Of a stretch of 64,000 bases of DNA, positions 35,501 through 45,430 are shown in pieces. The position numbers and the translations under genes are program-made. The notes beneath the pieces were generated by a model that made no database searches, was not told the DNA's origin, and saw only the letters and a program-made list of their open reading frames with translations. How positions within the stretch are numbered: position 1 is the stretch's first letter; each line of letters starts with the position of its first letter. The DNA comes from Apostichopus japonicus (taxonomy: Eukaryota > Echinodermata > Holothuroidea > Aspidochirotida > Stichopodidae): the NCBI RefSeq assembly GCF_037975245.1, contig NC_092572.1, forward strand, positions 2,765,501 through 2,829,500. Reading direction: 5' to 3'.

Positions 35501-36318
35501 GTATAGCCTACATATAAAGGGGAAAAAAGAGGTCAGATATCCTACAATCCTAGCTAGGCCTACTTTGGTTCTATAACTCTAATTTAGGAGCCCAACTAAA
35601 TGAACCATCACGTATGCCTTGACTAGCCACCGGCTGTGGCATAGGCTAGGGGGTATTCTGGAGTTGTGATTAAGAGGTCATGTAATTTTAATTCATGTTT
35701 ATTAATTTTAATTCATAGGCTAAACTATGAGTATCAGCATAATACCCGGCCCCGTCATTTTGATAGTGATCGTGTGTAAGTGTTTTGATTATTGATACAC
35801 TTCTGTAAGTAGATCAGTGAAGCGTGACGTTTTGAGAACGACGAAACCTGATGGGGCAGTGTATCCTGCAGTTGTCCCAAACTAAATAAACCATCATGTA
35901 TGCCTAGGTTAGTCTACAGTATTAACAAGTAACATCACATAAGTTAGTCCTAACAAGTTAGGCTAGCCTAGGCAGTGTTAATGCTACAGTCACAGTTATG
36001 CTTAACACCATACCAACCTGATAGCATGCGTTCTGCTCCAGTACTTAATCCATTGCCGTGTTGTGTTGAAATAATGTTAGGCCCATTAGTTCCCATTAGT
36101 TCAGCATCGCAGATGGAGAGGAGTTCGTCAATTGGCATCATTATAGCTTCGAATTTATTTGGGTCAAGTGTACCTGAAACCCTTCGTAAATTAACACTGG
36201 CGTGTTGCAGGCGTCTTTTAGCTTCTTCTGCATTGTTGTTTTCAGTTAATAGCCTTAAAACTTCCGTTAATATTCGAGAAATTCTGTCAAGAACTGGTTG
36301 AGCTTCAATCCCCGCCAT
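29524..36318 (-). CDS. Integrase-fold (rve/DDE) transposase, four exons, intact
   Basis: Minus-strand exons 36318-36018, 34638-34403, 33770-33586 and 30274-29524 join in phases 1, 0 and 2 to give 490 residues with no stop or frameshift. Exon 1 (MAGIEAQPVLDRISRIL..) is helical and unrecognised. Exon 2 holds a helix-turn-helix (FTSKQMAKLFRCSTSTINKL). Exons 3 and 4 carry the catalytic core: first aspartate in NSLWHIDAHQKL, then HGCIDGFSRLV, second aspartate in VRSDYGGENID and glutamate in HNERIERLWRD, with 34 residues between the last two. A coiled tail follows. This matches the integrase-core family common in fish and invertebrate transposons. An upstream in-frame ATG exists at 36402; 36318 starts the better protein. 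An alternative acceptor would extend exon 3 to 33829. Confidence 0.88.
30466..33134 (+). repeat. AGGTCA-rich hairpin-headed repeat (family C), copy 2, expanded
   Basis: Full copy from TTTTTGGTTCCTTGC to GGGCTCTTGTTATT, lying in the last intron of the transposase gene. The interior repeats a unit with TTAACGGTCATGTGATCCGA, AGGTCACCAAAGGTCA, CATCTGGGTGACCCTTGACC and AAATGTCAATNGGTTGAC; anchors recur near 30810, 31463, 31760, 32158 and 32549. Perfect direct repeats with four-base spacing are at 30675, 30823, 31479, 31775, 32174 and 32565. Frames in it are not coding. Confidence 0.85.
30514..30562 (+). repeat. (GT)n microsatellite
   Basis: A TG-dinucleotide run near the head of the family C copy; it explains the His-Thr repeat frame on the other strand. 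Confidence 0.85.
34020..34310. promoter_or_regulatory. Cluster of TGA(G/C)TCA motifs
   Basis: Four perfect AP-1-type heptamers at 34078, 34183, 34249 and 34282 within 210 bases, with further GTCAC half-motifs. It lies in intron 2 of the transposase gene. The motifs may only be units of a degenerate repeat; regulatory function is not shown. Confidence 0.3.
34937..35141. mobile_element. hAT-type MITE, 205 bp (CAGTGGCTCCCAACC..GGTTGGGAACC)
   Basis: The inverted ends CAGTGGCTCCCAACC and GGTTGGGAACCAAGG enclose a short interior with repeated AGTACCCC motifs. Flanks GGCTAGAG (34929-34936) and GGATAGAG (35142-35149) are an 8-bp duplication with one change. It lies in intron 1 of the transposase gene. 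The terminus is a very common hAT MITE end in animals. Confidence 0.85.
35150..36017. other. Rest of transposase intron 1
   Basis: Contains a G-rich fragment (35230-35300) of the same style as the hAT-like elements elsewhere and otherwise unremarkable AT-rich DNA. No exon seen. Confidence 0.45.
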
Positions 36319-36444
36319 ATTAAGAGCAAGTTTACGTATTGAGCCTACCGTATAACTAGTGTAATGTATACTGCACTGCACTAGACCCATACCAACTACC
36401 ACCAGCTTAGTTCCATGAGTTACGCCGTATAACCAGACACATCG

Positions 36445-37125
36445 CAGCCATATTTAATGATATCATTAAAGATGGCCGAATTCTTGATATGTACGTCATC
36501 TTTGTTGATATCATTAATTCGAATTAGTGATATGTACATATCATTAATTCGAATTAGTGATATCAGTAAATATGACGTCATATTTGATGATATCATTAAT
36601 TCGAATTAATGATATGTACATATCACTAATTCGTATTAATGATATCAGTAAATATGACGTCATATTTGTTGATATCATTAAATCGAATTAGTGATATGTA
36701 CATATCATTAATTCCAATTAATGATATCAGTAAATATGACGTCATATTTGATGATATCATTAATTCGAATTGATGATATGTACATATCAAGAATTCGAAT
36801 TAGTGATATGTACATTCATTAATTCGAATTAGTGATATCAGTAAATATGACGTCATATTTGTTGATATCATTAAATCGAATAAGTGATATGTACATATCA
36901 CTAATTCGAATTAGTGATATGTACATATCACAAATTGATTGATTGATATCTTTAAATCATTTCTTGATATCACTAATTCATTTCATGATATCATTAAATG
37001 AATTATTGATATCAAGAAATGAACCGAATTAATGATATCATTAATTGATTTAATGATATCAACAATTCGAATTCTTGATATCAACAATTGATTTAATGAT
37101 ATCATCAAATAATTAAAGATATCAT
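36445..37125. repeat. Right subterminal GATATC array with CRE-like palindromes
   Basis: Nineteen GATATC palindromes in about 680 bases, alternating with TTCGAATTA and GTGATATGTACATATCA blocks. Four exact TGACGTCA palindromes lie at 36573, 36655, 36737 and 36848, each inside AAATATGACGTCATATTT; the spacing is 82, 82 and 111 bases. The transposase gene starts just inside the array, so it may also hold the promoter (inferred). Confidence 0.9.
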
Positions 37126-37160
37126 TAAATATTGAATAAAAAGTAAAACGGCTTGCCATA
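37097..37160 (-). repeat. Right terminal inverted repeat of the giant transposon
   Basis: Inverse of 19593-19656; ends GGCTTGCCATA, followed by CGCGCG. Confidence 0.9.
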
Positions 37161-37797
37161 CGCGCGACATGTGCGCAGTGTTAAGCATGGGGGATTTTCG
37201 AAGTTTTACTCTTTAAGTGTAAGAATGAAAGGATCGAGCATGAACTATTTATGCAGTTAACTGGGATGGCATCATGAGAGGTTCAAGCAGTTCTTAAGGT
37301 TTGTTTGTCCAACTTTGGACAATGAAGATGTGATCTACTGGGGAAGCAAAACGAGTAAACATCGACTGATTGATACTGAACAGCTACTTAATGAATCGTC
37401 ATATGAATTTCATGATGCAGGAGATGAAGAGAAAGATTTAATTCAAAACAGTTCATATAAAATGACAGTGCAAAATGAACTTTTGTTAATTTTTATGAAG
37501 TTACGAACCGTGGCAAAAAATCTGGACCTTGCAGAACGCTTCAACATTTCTAACAGTACAGTGTCAAACAAAATAATAACATGGATAAATCTACTGTACG
37601 TAGCACTGGGAACACTGAACATTTGGCCACACAGAGACAAAATCATCCAAAAGTGACCTAAGGAATTTCAAGAAAAATATAAAGACACGGTCATAACCAT
37701 AGATGCCACTGAACTAACTGTCCAAGTGCCAAGTTCACTTCAGAAACAGAGTGAGTGCTACAGCAACTATAAGCACCACACTACGCTACCACGTTGT

Positions 37798-38041
37798 TGC
37801 CTCCGATCCAGTTCGAAATCTTTACTGGTCACTCCTCCTGTATGCACTAAGTCATACGGCTCTCGCTCGTTTCAGTTCTCTTCCGCTGTCCTCTGGAATG
37901 ACTTATCGATCGAAGTTAAAGAAGCTCAGTCAGTAACCAGTTTCAAATCTCTCTTAAAGACTCACCTGTTTTCCTGTTTGTAGTTTTCTGTCCTTCAGCG
38001 CATAGAGACTTAAGTGTGTATTTGCGCTTTATAAGAACTGT

Positions 38042-38096
<55 letters not shown>
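37798..38096 (+). mobile_element. LINE 3' tail inserted in the DDE_4 transposase
   Basis: The insertion codes for a LINE C-terminus (KSYGSRSFQFSSAVLWNDL, SVTSFKSLLKTHLFS) followed by a stop at 37981, a short 3' UTR and an (ATT)n tail at 38044-38097. TACGCTA stands at both edges (37791-37797 and about 38096-38102) as the target duplication. Removing it restores the transposase frame. Confidence 0.9.

Positions 38097-38097
<1 letters not shown>
38044..38097 (+). repeat. (ATT)n tract, LINE tail
   Basis: About 18 ATT units forming the 3' tail of the inserted LINE. Confidence 0.9.
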
Positions 38098-38099
<2 letters not shown>

Positions 38100-38529
38100 G
38101 CTAAAGTCATTGATTGGTGTAGACCCAATGGGTGGCGTGATGTTTGTTTTGCAACTTTTCGAAGGGTCAATAAGCCATAAAGAAATAGTAAAGCGAAGTG
38201 GGTTTCTCACTGTTTTAAAATTGAAACTCGAATGTGGAGAAATCCTGCCAGGGGACGGTATCATGGCAGATCGGGGTTTTAATATTGGAGAAGACCTTCA
38301 AGAACTTGCCTTAAAACTAAATGTTCCCCCCTTCCTGAGGGAAAATAGTTGCTTCAGTGAAAATGACATCATACGAGCTCAGTCTGTGGCACAACATCGA
38401 ATCCATGTAGAAAGAGCCATTGGACAAGTCAAAAGGTTCAGAATCCATGTATTCATGTTTGGAACTATAAACAAAATTTGGACAGTAGCTTGTTTGATTT
38501 TCAAACTTCCAGAATCCTGTTATTTCTGA

Positions 38530-40442
38530 TGGAGGAGACGAGTGATTTTACATTTTGTTTATGTTGATGATCTGTCCGGCTCAAATCTTGCTTTCTCAAG
38601 TGTAGTTAGTATTGGCTGTCACGTACCTTAATATGCAGTTTTTTTTAAATTTTTTTAAAATTTAATATCAGTATTAAAATGCAGGTGCTATGAACCAAAG
38701 TATAAGATTGTAGGACTAGGAGTAGGATTGTAAAGTAGGATTTTGAACTTTGCATGGTGGAAATACTATCCAGTAATTTTTGCGGTGAAACCATAATGAT
38801 CTCTCAATGAGTGGGGGTGGTTCTGAACAAACAATGGTATTGAAGACGATCAGAGCTTACTAATCGAAACGTTGAGTTGCTAAAACCATGCACCCCAACT
38901 CATTGAGAGATCATGGTGTTACCTCAAACTAATATATTATAAAGATTGTTGTTAATGTTAATTTACTGCCATGCATTGCCTTAAAAGTTAAATGATTATG
39001 TTTCCATGTTGTATTTATTACCAGGGGCAGATCAAGGATTTTTTTTGGGGGAGGGTGGTCATGCGTACACTCATAAAGTTTACCATCACAGATAATAACC
39101 CCTGCATATTGTCATCTTTTTTATTTGTCTTTGTCAGAACAGCCCACCCCCCCCCCCCCAGATTACACATTAAAAAATTCAGCCGGCTAGGCTAACATTT
39201 CTACATGTATTATTTAGTCAAATTATAGGACGTTTTGTTTTCATGTAACTGCAATAATTTTCCTCTTGCCAGGCATCATACATTATTCTATCAACTCAAG
39301 GTAGTGTTGAAAAGAATTTGTTTTGTAAATGACATACTGTAGATGGTATACTCTATTCAGTACATGATAGTTAATTATTGTGTTGAATACATGAATTAAA
39401 CTTACAATAATACTGTTTGTTCGGTGTCAACCTGGTTTTCATTTATTTAGTCAAATAAATACAACTGTAGTAGACATATATACAGCTTTCTTTTTTAAAA
39501 AGCACATTTTCACATAGATCTGATAAATGGAATGGATTAAACACAGAAATCAGATTGTTTACCACTTTCTTTCCTATGTTGACAGAGATCTGATAAATGG
39601 AAGAGACTTAACATAAAATTTGTTCAATTTACTTAACAAACTATTCCAATATTCTTCATCAAACAGTATCCTTATTACTGCCATCTCATGTGAATCACTT
39701 CAATATACAACAAAGTCACACCATGATAACCATGAGAGGCTAATTGTCATTGGACCTGATCGTAATACCCATGAGGATGATTTTTCATGAGGGAATACAT
39801 GTTGTTGCCATACACCGCACTTGGTTTGTTTACATTGTATACTCACGTGACGCCGGTCGCCGATTGTGTCTATTGGACGACGTGATATTGCGCTATTGGA
39901 CCGCACCATTACACTACAGGTCAGTGCTATTTATAAGTCGAGAATGGTGCCCACACTCGTGTCAATGTAAGAAACTCTGCATATTATAGTTTTATTTTAT
40001 TAACATATATTTCTTTGTTTCTTTCTTCATATTTTTTGTTCTTTAACCGTTTACTCTGTCTCAATTTCTTGTTTTCCTTGCTTACCTCTTTCTTAATCCA
40101 CTATCTCTATTAGGGTAGTTCCTTTTTTTTTTGGGTAGTTCCCAAACACTAACACAAACCAATCCATATCATAATGGTGCGGTCCAAAGTCATTGCACAC
40201 GTTAGTATGAGACACAGTATGACACAGTGAGACATCGTAGCCTGGCACAGTTTCAAAACGGGCTTTTTCACCAAAAAGCACTGAGCCAGAAATTGGAGCT
40301 GTGCCAAGCTGTAACTAAACCCCGCGATAACGTCGACAATGATATTACCCAAATGGTTCACAGTATATGACGCATCCAATGTTAGGCAGTAATTTGCTAG
40401 GCTAATCATGTTATGTATGTTCAGTATGTATGTACTTTAGAT
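38530..40442. other. Gene-free stretch
   Basis: Apart from the MITE at 38785-38925 there is no recognisable gene. GATCTGATAAATGGAA is directly repeated at about 39518 and 39588. A partial family F repeat lies at 40200-40330 and a G-rich fragment at 39020-39170. Confidence 0.45.
38785..38925. mobile_element. Small inverted-repeat MITE, about 140 bp
   Basis: GATCTCTCAATGAGT with flanking ACCAT on the left is matched by ACTCATTGAGAGATC and ATGGT on the right. The loop contains GATCAGAGCTTACTAATCGAAACGT-like sequence. No clear target duplication. Confidence 0.65.
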
Positions 40443-41109
40443 CAAGGGCGGCGGAACCGGGGGGGGGGCACAGGGGGCACGTGCCCCCCCACTTTTCCTC
40501 AGGTTAAAATGTGCCCTTTTTCTACATAAAAACTGAGGTGTTTCAAGTTAGCAATTAGAGGCCAGGGAACCAGAATGAACACTCGGGAAGGGCCGCTTCC
40601 GGCCATCTGAGGGGTATGTAAAACCAAAAATTTTCTTGTACGCTTCGCGCCAACCGATGGTGGCGCTCCGCTCAGATAGTCGTGCATACAACTTTGCAAA
40701 TCCTGGCTACGCCCCTGACTTTTAATGAATATATCTGTGGGTCAAACTCAAAGCTATTTCGAATGGAAAAAAATTGTTAAGATATTATCAAGAAATAAAC
40801 TCTAATTCAGATGAGTCCTACATTAGCAACTAGCATGTTTTCACCTCATTTTGTCTCAAAAGAAAACTTGTTCCTTGTTTCCCAATTTGCACATTGGATA
40901 TTGCAGTGCTATAAGCATATTTTCCTTGAGGGGGGGGGGGGGGCGTTGATCGATGGAGTGATGTGTATATGCAAATAAGATAATACAATAAGAGTTATAA
41001 AGGGTACTAAATATAAGGCTGCATCAGTCCAATCGAATTTCTGCAAAGTGCCCTTCGATGTCGGTGCCCCCCCCCCCCCCCCAGATTGAAAGTGCTTCCG
41101 CCGCCCTTG
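40443..41109. mobile_element. Non-autonomous hAT-like element, 667 bp, exact 8-bp TSD
   Basis: Begins CAAGGGCGGCGGAACC and ends GCTTCCGCCGCCCTTG. CTTTAGAT flanks both ends (40435-40442, 41110-41117). It has long G and C homopolymers inside both ends and carries a copy of the hairpin repeat at 40588-40690. Confidence 0.9.
40588..40690 (-). repeat. GCGCCACC..TGGCGC hairpin repeat, copy 4
   Basis: Inverted copy, core GCGCCAACCGATGGTGGCGC at about 40647-40666, followed by TCCGCTCAGATAG. Confidence 0.75.
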
Positions 41110-41520
41110 CTTTAGATCCTCCTGCAAGCAACGTTACGGACTCGACAATTGAGCCATACTTGTTGTAATAGATATGAATGTCAGCTAAACAGAAGCCTAC
41201 TGCAGAAGAAATGTATACAACGATCAATAGAATTGCATTTGCTTATGTTTTCCCTGACCCGACACAAAAACTTGCTGTTCTGGCCAAGTGTAGATGGGCG
41301 GTTCATCTATGCAATGAGGCCCTATGGCTAACATTACTGAGTTGATTCCACTTATCCAGATGGTTTTGATTACATTTTTCTGAATGAGGCATCTCTGACT
41401 GATAACAAACGCATGTACGAAATAATTGTTCACGAGATGGTCCATGCATTTGTGGCAATGAATGGATATTTCAATACTACTGCACATGGCAAGCAGTTTC
41501 AAAGATTTGAAAAAAAACTT

Positions 41521-42110
41521 AAGTTGGTCAAATGTCGCATTATTTATGATTCCACGCTTAAATGCCGTATTGAGCTGCCCTGAGGTGGAGCTGGGTTTTA
41601 ACCCCGGAAAACACCCTAAATGTGCATCAATGCAGCTGAAATAAATACATGATGTATTTAATAGACTCGACAATAAATATGTAGTTCATTTAGGGTCATA
41701 CATTATCCCCATTATTGTTAAAAAAAGAAGCTTAAAGTTGGTCAAATGTCGCATTATTTATAATTCCACACTAAAATGCCGTATTGAGCTGCCAGTGAGG
41801 TGGAGCTGGGTTTTAACCCCGAAAAACACCCTAAATGTGCATAAATGCAGCTGAAATAAATACATGATGTATTTAATAGACTCGACAATAAATAAGTGGT
41901 CCATTTAGGGTCATACATTATCTCAATAATTGTTTAAAAAAAAAGCTTAAAGTTGGTCAAATGTCATATATTGAATTTGTATTTGCAACCCTTTTTATAT
42001 CGTAGCACAGTTCAAAACGGGGCGTGGCTTAACACGATGGTTTCACACATTGCACTTAGCTTTGCTGTAACTCCACATCTGACTTTACGTCCAACCATGG
42101 AGCTATTTAT
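41521..42110 (+). repeat. Tandem 214-bp duplication (family F)
   Basis: AAGTTGGTCAAATGTC begins at 41521, 41735 and 41949, an exact 214-bp period. The first two units are nearly identical (CGCATTATTTAT, TGAGCTGCC, GAGGTGGAGCTGGGTTTTAA, ATGATGTATTTAATAG). The third diverges after a few bases and continues like 14180-14300. Confidence 0.88.
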
Positions 42111-42239
42111 AGCTCCATGTCCAACAATGAAGTTCCCAAAACGCTCGCTGTATCATAATACATGTATGACGCTTCCAATCCTGCAAGCAAAGTAACGGAC
42201 TCGACAATTAAGCCATACTTGTTTTAACAGAACAAAATG

Positions 42240-42685
42240 AAAGGTAAGTATCGTTAAGTCCAATTTATCACCCGTGGGCATTTGATGGTTTCTATGTGTT
42301 GGATTCGGGATGATTCTTCGCATAAATCTTCATTAACGAACATACTGTAGGCTAGGTTACCTATGTTGATTGTATACATTTCCGGCTCAATTCATGAAAT
42401 GTGCATTATGCCTATAGATACGGGTACGCCATGTTGCTCGAGTGAATTCACAACAGTATATAGAGAGTTGCTTGCAACTGAGGGTAGCCTATACGAAATG
42501 TGTTATCAAGCTTTCGTGTCCTTCATTCTGTATGTAAAGTTGTTTTGGTCTATAGTTATGCTCATAACTTAGTTAAACTTATGAGTTTAGTTTTTGTATA
42601 TTTTTTTAAGTAGTTCTGTATGAGGCTTGCACGGTTAACCGGTTTTAGTACTGAAACCGGTGTTTTCCGACCCAATTTCGGTACT
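42240..42685. other. Gene-free stretch
   Basis: No exon or repeat recognised. Short open frames only. Confidence 0.4.
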
Positions 42686-44816
42686 ATTTTTGGTTCCTTG
42701 CTTTAGCAAAAGGAACCTATGTACTTTGTCAGGTTGGCGTGTGTGAGGGGGTGGTTGGTGTGTCTGTGACACTTGCTTGGATACACTGTAACTAGGGAAA
42801 GTTGGACTTAAAAGAATAGGCCAGACAATTTTCATTATATTCTCAAAAAATACATAATAATAAAAAATAACACATCAACAAATCTCAATCTTTATTGCGT
42901 CTTCTTGTAGAGATGACAGACGTTGGAAACCGCCAACATTTTTGAATAGGCCGACCAAGCCTGTGACGTGTGAAAGTTGCATAATGCAAATATGCCGTTT
43001 GTAACATTTCCGGCATTTATTGCATTTGGTCACTCTGTTACGTTTATGCGAAGTCTAGATTTTCTTCGCGATTACGAGAAAAATAAGCTGGTAAATTATT
43101 CATCTTAATTTATTTTTATGATTTCCAACAAAGTTTGGTAAGAAGCAGTCACTTTGTAACACACGAAGAAGATAAATATTGCTTAAAACAATATCGGAAT
43201 ATGGAATCTGGACCAGAGCCGTACGCTTTCCAACCTGTTTGACAGAGAGCAAGACCAAGTGACAGCACTAGTACCAGTTCCGCCAATCCACATGACGGTG
43301 CGGTTACTGTTAGTGTAAGCGTTACTAACTTGCTATATAGATCTGCCATAGTGAGAAGGTGTGACCTATTGTTTGTGGTGCCTGTGCAGGTCACCAAAGG
43401 TCAGTTAGAGGCCAAAACCCAAAATATTGAAACTGCAATAACTCCCAGTGCCAATGTGCGACAAGGTTGATATTTTGGGGCAAGTTGTGAACTGGTTAGG
43501 GAACATTTTGAAATGAACATTCATGTGATCAGAGGTCACCAAAGGTCAATTAATGTTAAAAACCAAGTATTTTTGCGATAACTTCAGAACAAATTGTCGG
43601 TTAGGGTTGGAAGTTGCTTCAATGTAAACCAATTGTCCATCCGCATCTGGGTGACCCTTGACCTCAATTTGACCTCTGGTGACCTTTAAGTGTTTTGGGG
43701 ATTTTTACAGTTTCGATGCTATTTTCAGATGTCAAAGGTACCTTCTGATCATAAATGTCAATAGTTTGACTCTGTGTGATCTTGATGTGTGAAGTTATAA
43801 TGTGGTCAAAGTTTTCGGTCAGAGTTAGGATGGTTGTACAGATTGATTTTTTGAATCAGGAGATAAAACTACATCTGAAACCAAGGTCAAAGGTCACATT
43901 AGAAAAAATGTGCTTATTTTGGGAGATAGGATATCAAAGGTACCTTCCAAGCAACAATGTCAATGGGTTGACACCCAGGTGAGCTTTGTGTGTGAAGTTA
44001 TACAAGGTCAAAGTTAATTTTCAGACATTAAACTGTGCAATAACTCCCAGTGCCAAGGTGTGACACGGTTGATATTTTGGGACAAGTTGCAAATGGTATA
44101 GGGGAATATTTTTAAACTTAACGATCATGTGATCCTAGGTCACTAAAGGTCAGTTAATGGTAAAAAACTAGTATTTTTGCGATAACTTGAGAACGAATTG
44201 TCCGTTAGGGTTGGGAGTTGCTTCAATGTAATCCACTTGTCGACCCGCATCTGGGTGACCCTTGACCTCAACTTGACCTCTGATGACCTTTAAGTGTTGT
44301 GGGGATTTTTACAGTTTCGATGCTATTTTCAGATGTCAAAGGTACCTTCTGATCATAAATGTCAATAGGTTAACCCCCGGGTGACCTTTGTGTGTGAAGT
44401 TATGCAAGTTCAAAGTTAATGTTTAGACATTTAATGCAATTAATTCCCAGTGCCAAGGTCTGACACGATTGATATTTTAGGACAAGTTGTGAATGGGGTG
44501 GTGGAACATTTTCAAACTTAACGGTCATGTGATCTGAGGTCACCTATGTTATCATATCTGTTGACCCACTTGTAGGTGACCTTATATTTCTTACATTTTC
44601 AACGCCATATCCAGATCTCAAAAGTGCCTTCCGATCATAACTCTGATCAGAATTTGTGATCACAAAGTTTTGGCTATATAGTGTTGGTTACTTTATGGGT
44701 ACATGCAGGACCACAATGACTTGGACTATTTGAGCCCAATCTTACTATGATAATATTATGTGTATTGTCACATACCCCTACGCAAGGAACCACAGTGCCC
44801 TTGGGCTCTTGTTATT
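42686..44816 (+). repeat. AGGTCA-rich hairpin-headed repeat (family C), copy 3, with insertion
   Basis: Full-length copy with the same head and tail as copy 2. Perfect AGGTCA direct repeats with four-base spacing are at 43388, 43533 and 44137. A foreign block of about 0.5 kb interrupts it at about 42811-43326. Confidence 0.85.
42811..43326 (+). mobile_element. Insertion in family C copy 3, possible Kolobok-like 5' fragment
   Basis: Copy 2 reads continuously where this copy has about 515 extra bases. The insert starts after TTAA with AAGAATAGGCCAG, close to the AAGAATAGTCCAGG end of the inverted-repeat element at 46221. Near its right end is ATGGAATCTGGACCAGAGCC, which would encode a short MESGPEPYAFQPV peptide, reminiscent of N-termini of transposon proteins in invertebrates. 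TTAA insertion would fit Kolobok; weakly supported. Confidence 0.35.
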
Positions 44817-45068
44817 ATTGTTTTTAAAAAGGGTTGATGATGCATACAATTCCACTACAATAAATAATCACTGGAGTAGCTGCAGAGTACCCTGCTTGAT
44901 CCGAGATTGTGGTTTTGACGGAGACAAACAACGTCCAACGCAGTCTTATATTGTGCTTGAGTAGATGGCGCTATTAAAGTATTGTTAAGATTATTGGACT
45001 TCGATATTTTTTCCCTTTTTTCGAATGTACAATGCATATATACTTGTAAAACGGGCGATATCCAACGG

Positions 45069-45430
45069 CAAGTGCGTAGGAACCGGGGGGGCGCCAGTCC
45101 CCCCAGTGAAAAATATGGGGGGTGGAAGTATCATTCCGACCCCTGCTCCGCAAGTCAGAAAACCCCTTTTTCATTTCCAAATGAGAAAAAAATCTCATTT
45201 GGGGCACCAAATTGCATCTAAGGCCAGGTGAAAATGCAAAATTATTTACAAAATGGAGTGGGTGTTGAAGTGTGCTATATTGCACCAAATTGCATCAGAG
45301 GCCATCTGGAATTGCAAAAAAAAATTCCAAAGGGGAGGGGGACACCCCATCCCCTTAGATCCCTCCCCCAGGCCGGCCATCAGTCTTCAGCCCCCCCTAC
45401 TCAAAAGTACCTTCCTACTGTATGCCACTG
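45069..45430 (+). mobile_element. Short hAT-like element (CAAGGGCGG family) copy 2
   Basis: Begins CAAGTGCGTAGGAACC and ends TATGCCACTG, with TCCAACGG (45061-45068) and TTCAACGG (45431-45438) outside. The interior matches 11209-11575 closely, including the doubled GCACCAAATTGCATC. Confidence 0.88.

Larger units (their letters stand above)
19593..37160. mobile_element. Giant two-gene DNA transposon (IS3EU-like), 17.6 kb
   Basis: The left end starts TATGGCAAGCCATTTTAC and the right end is its inverse; the first 28 bases match at 27 positions and similarity continues to about 60 bases. CGCGCG abuts both ends (19587-19592 and 37161-37166), a likely 6-bp duplication, although the hexamer is self-complementary and could belong to the repeats. 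Just inside each end is a 500-700 bp array of GATATC palindromes. Two genes start beside the arrays and point inwards: a plus-strand accessory gene and a minus-strand integrase-fold transposase. Introns carry younger repeats. From memory, IS3EU elements have 6-bp duplications and TAY termini; I infer that class. Confidence 0.85.
37315..38529 (+). pseudogene. DDE_4-type (Harbinger/IS5-like) transposase, broken by a LINE tail
   Basis: The part before the break has the helix-turn-helix typical of this family (TVQNELLLIFMKLR, LAERFNISNSTVSNKIITW) and then the first catalytic aspartate in VITIDATEL. After a 0.3-kb LINE insertion at about 37798-38096 the frame resumes as TLKSLIGVDPMGGVMF, followed by the second aspartate in GIMADRGFNIGED and the glutamate in HRIHVERAIGQVKRF. 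There is also a TGA at 37654-37656 before the PKEF block. These two lesions make it non-functional. The start may be upstream of 37315. It lies 150 bp outside the giant transposon and looks like an older neighbour. Confidence 0.88.
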
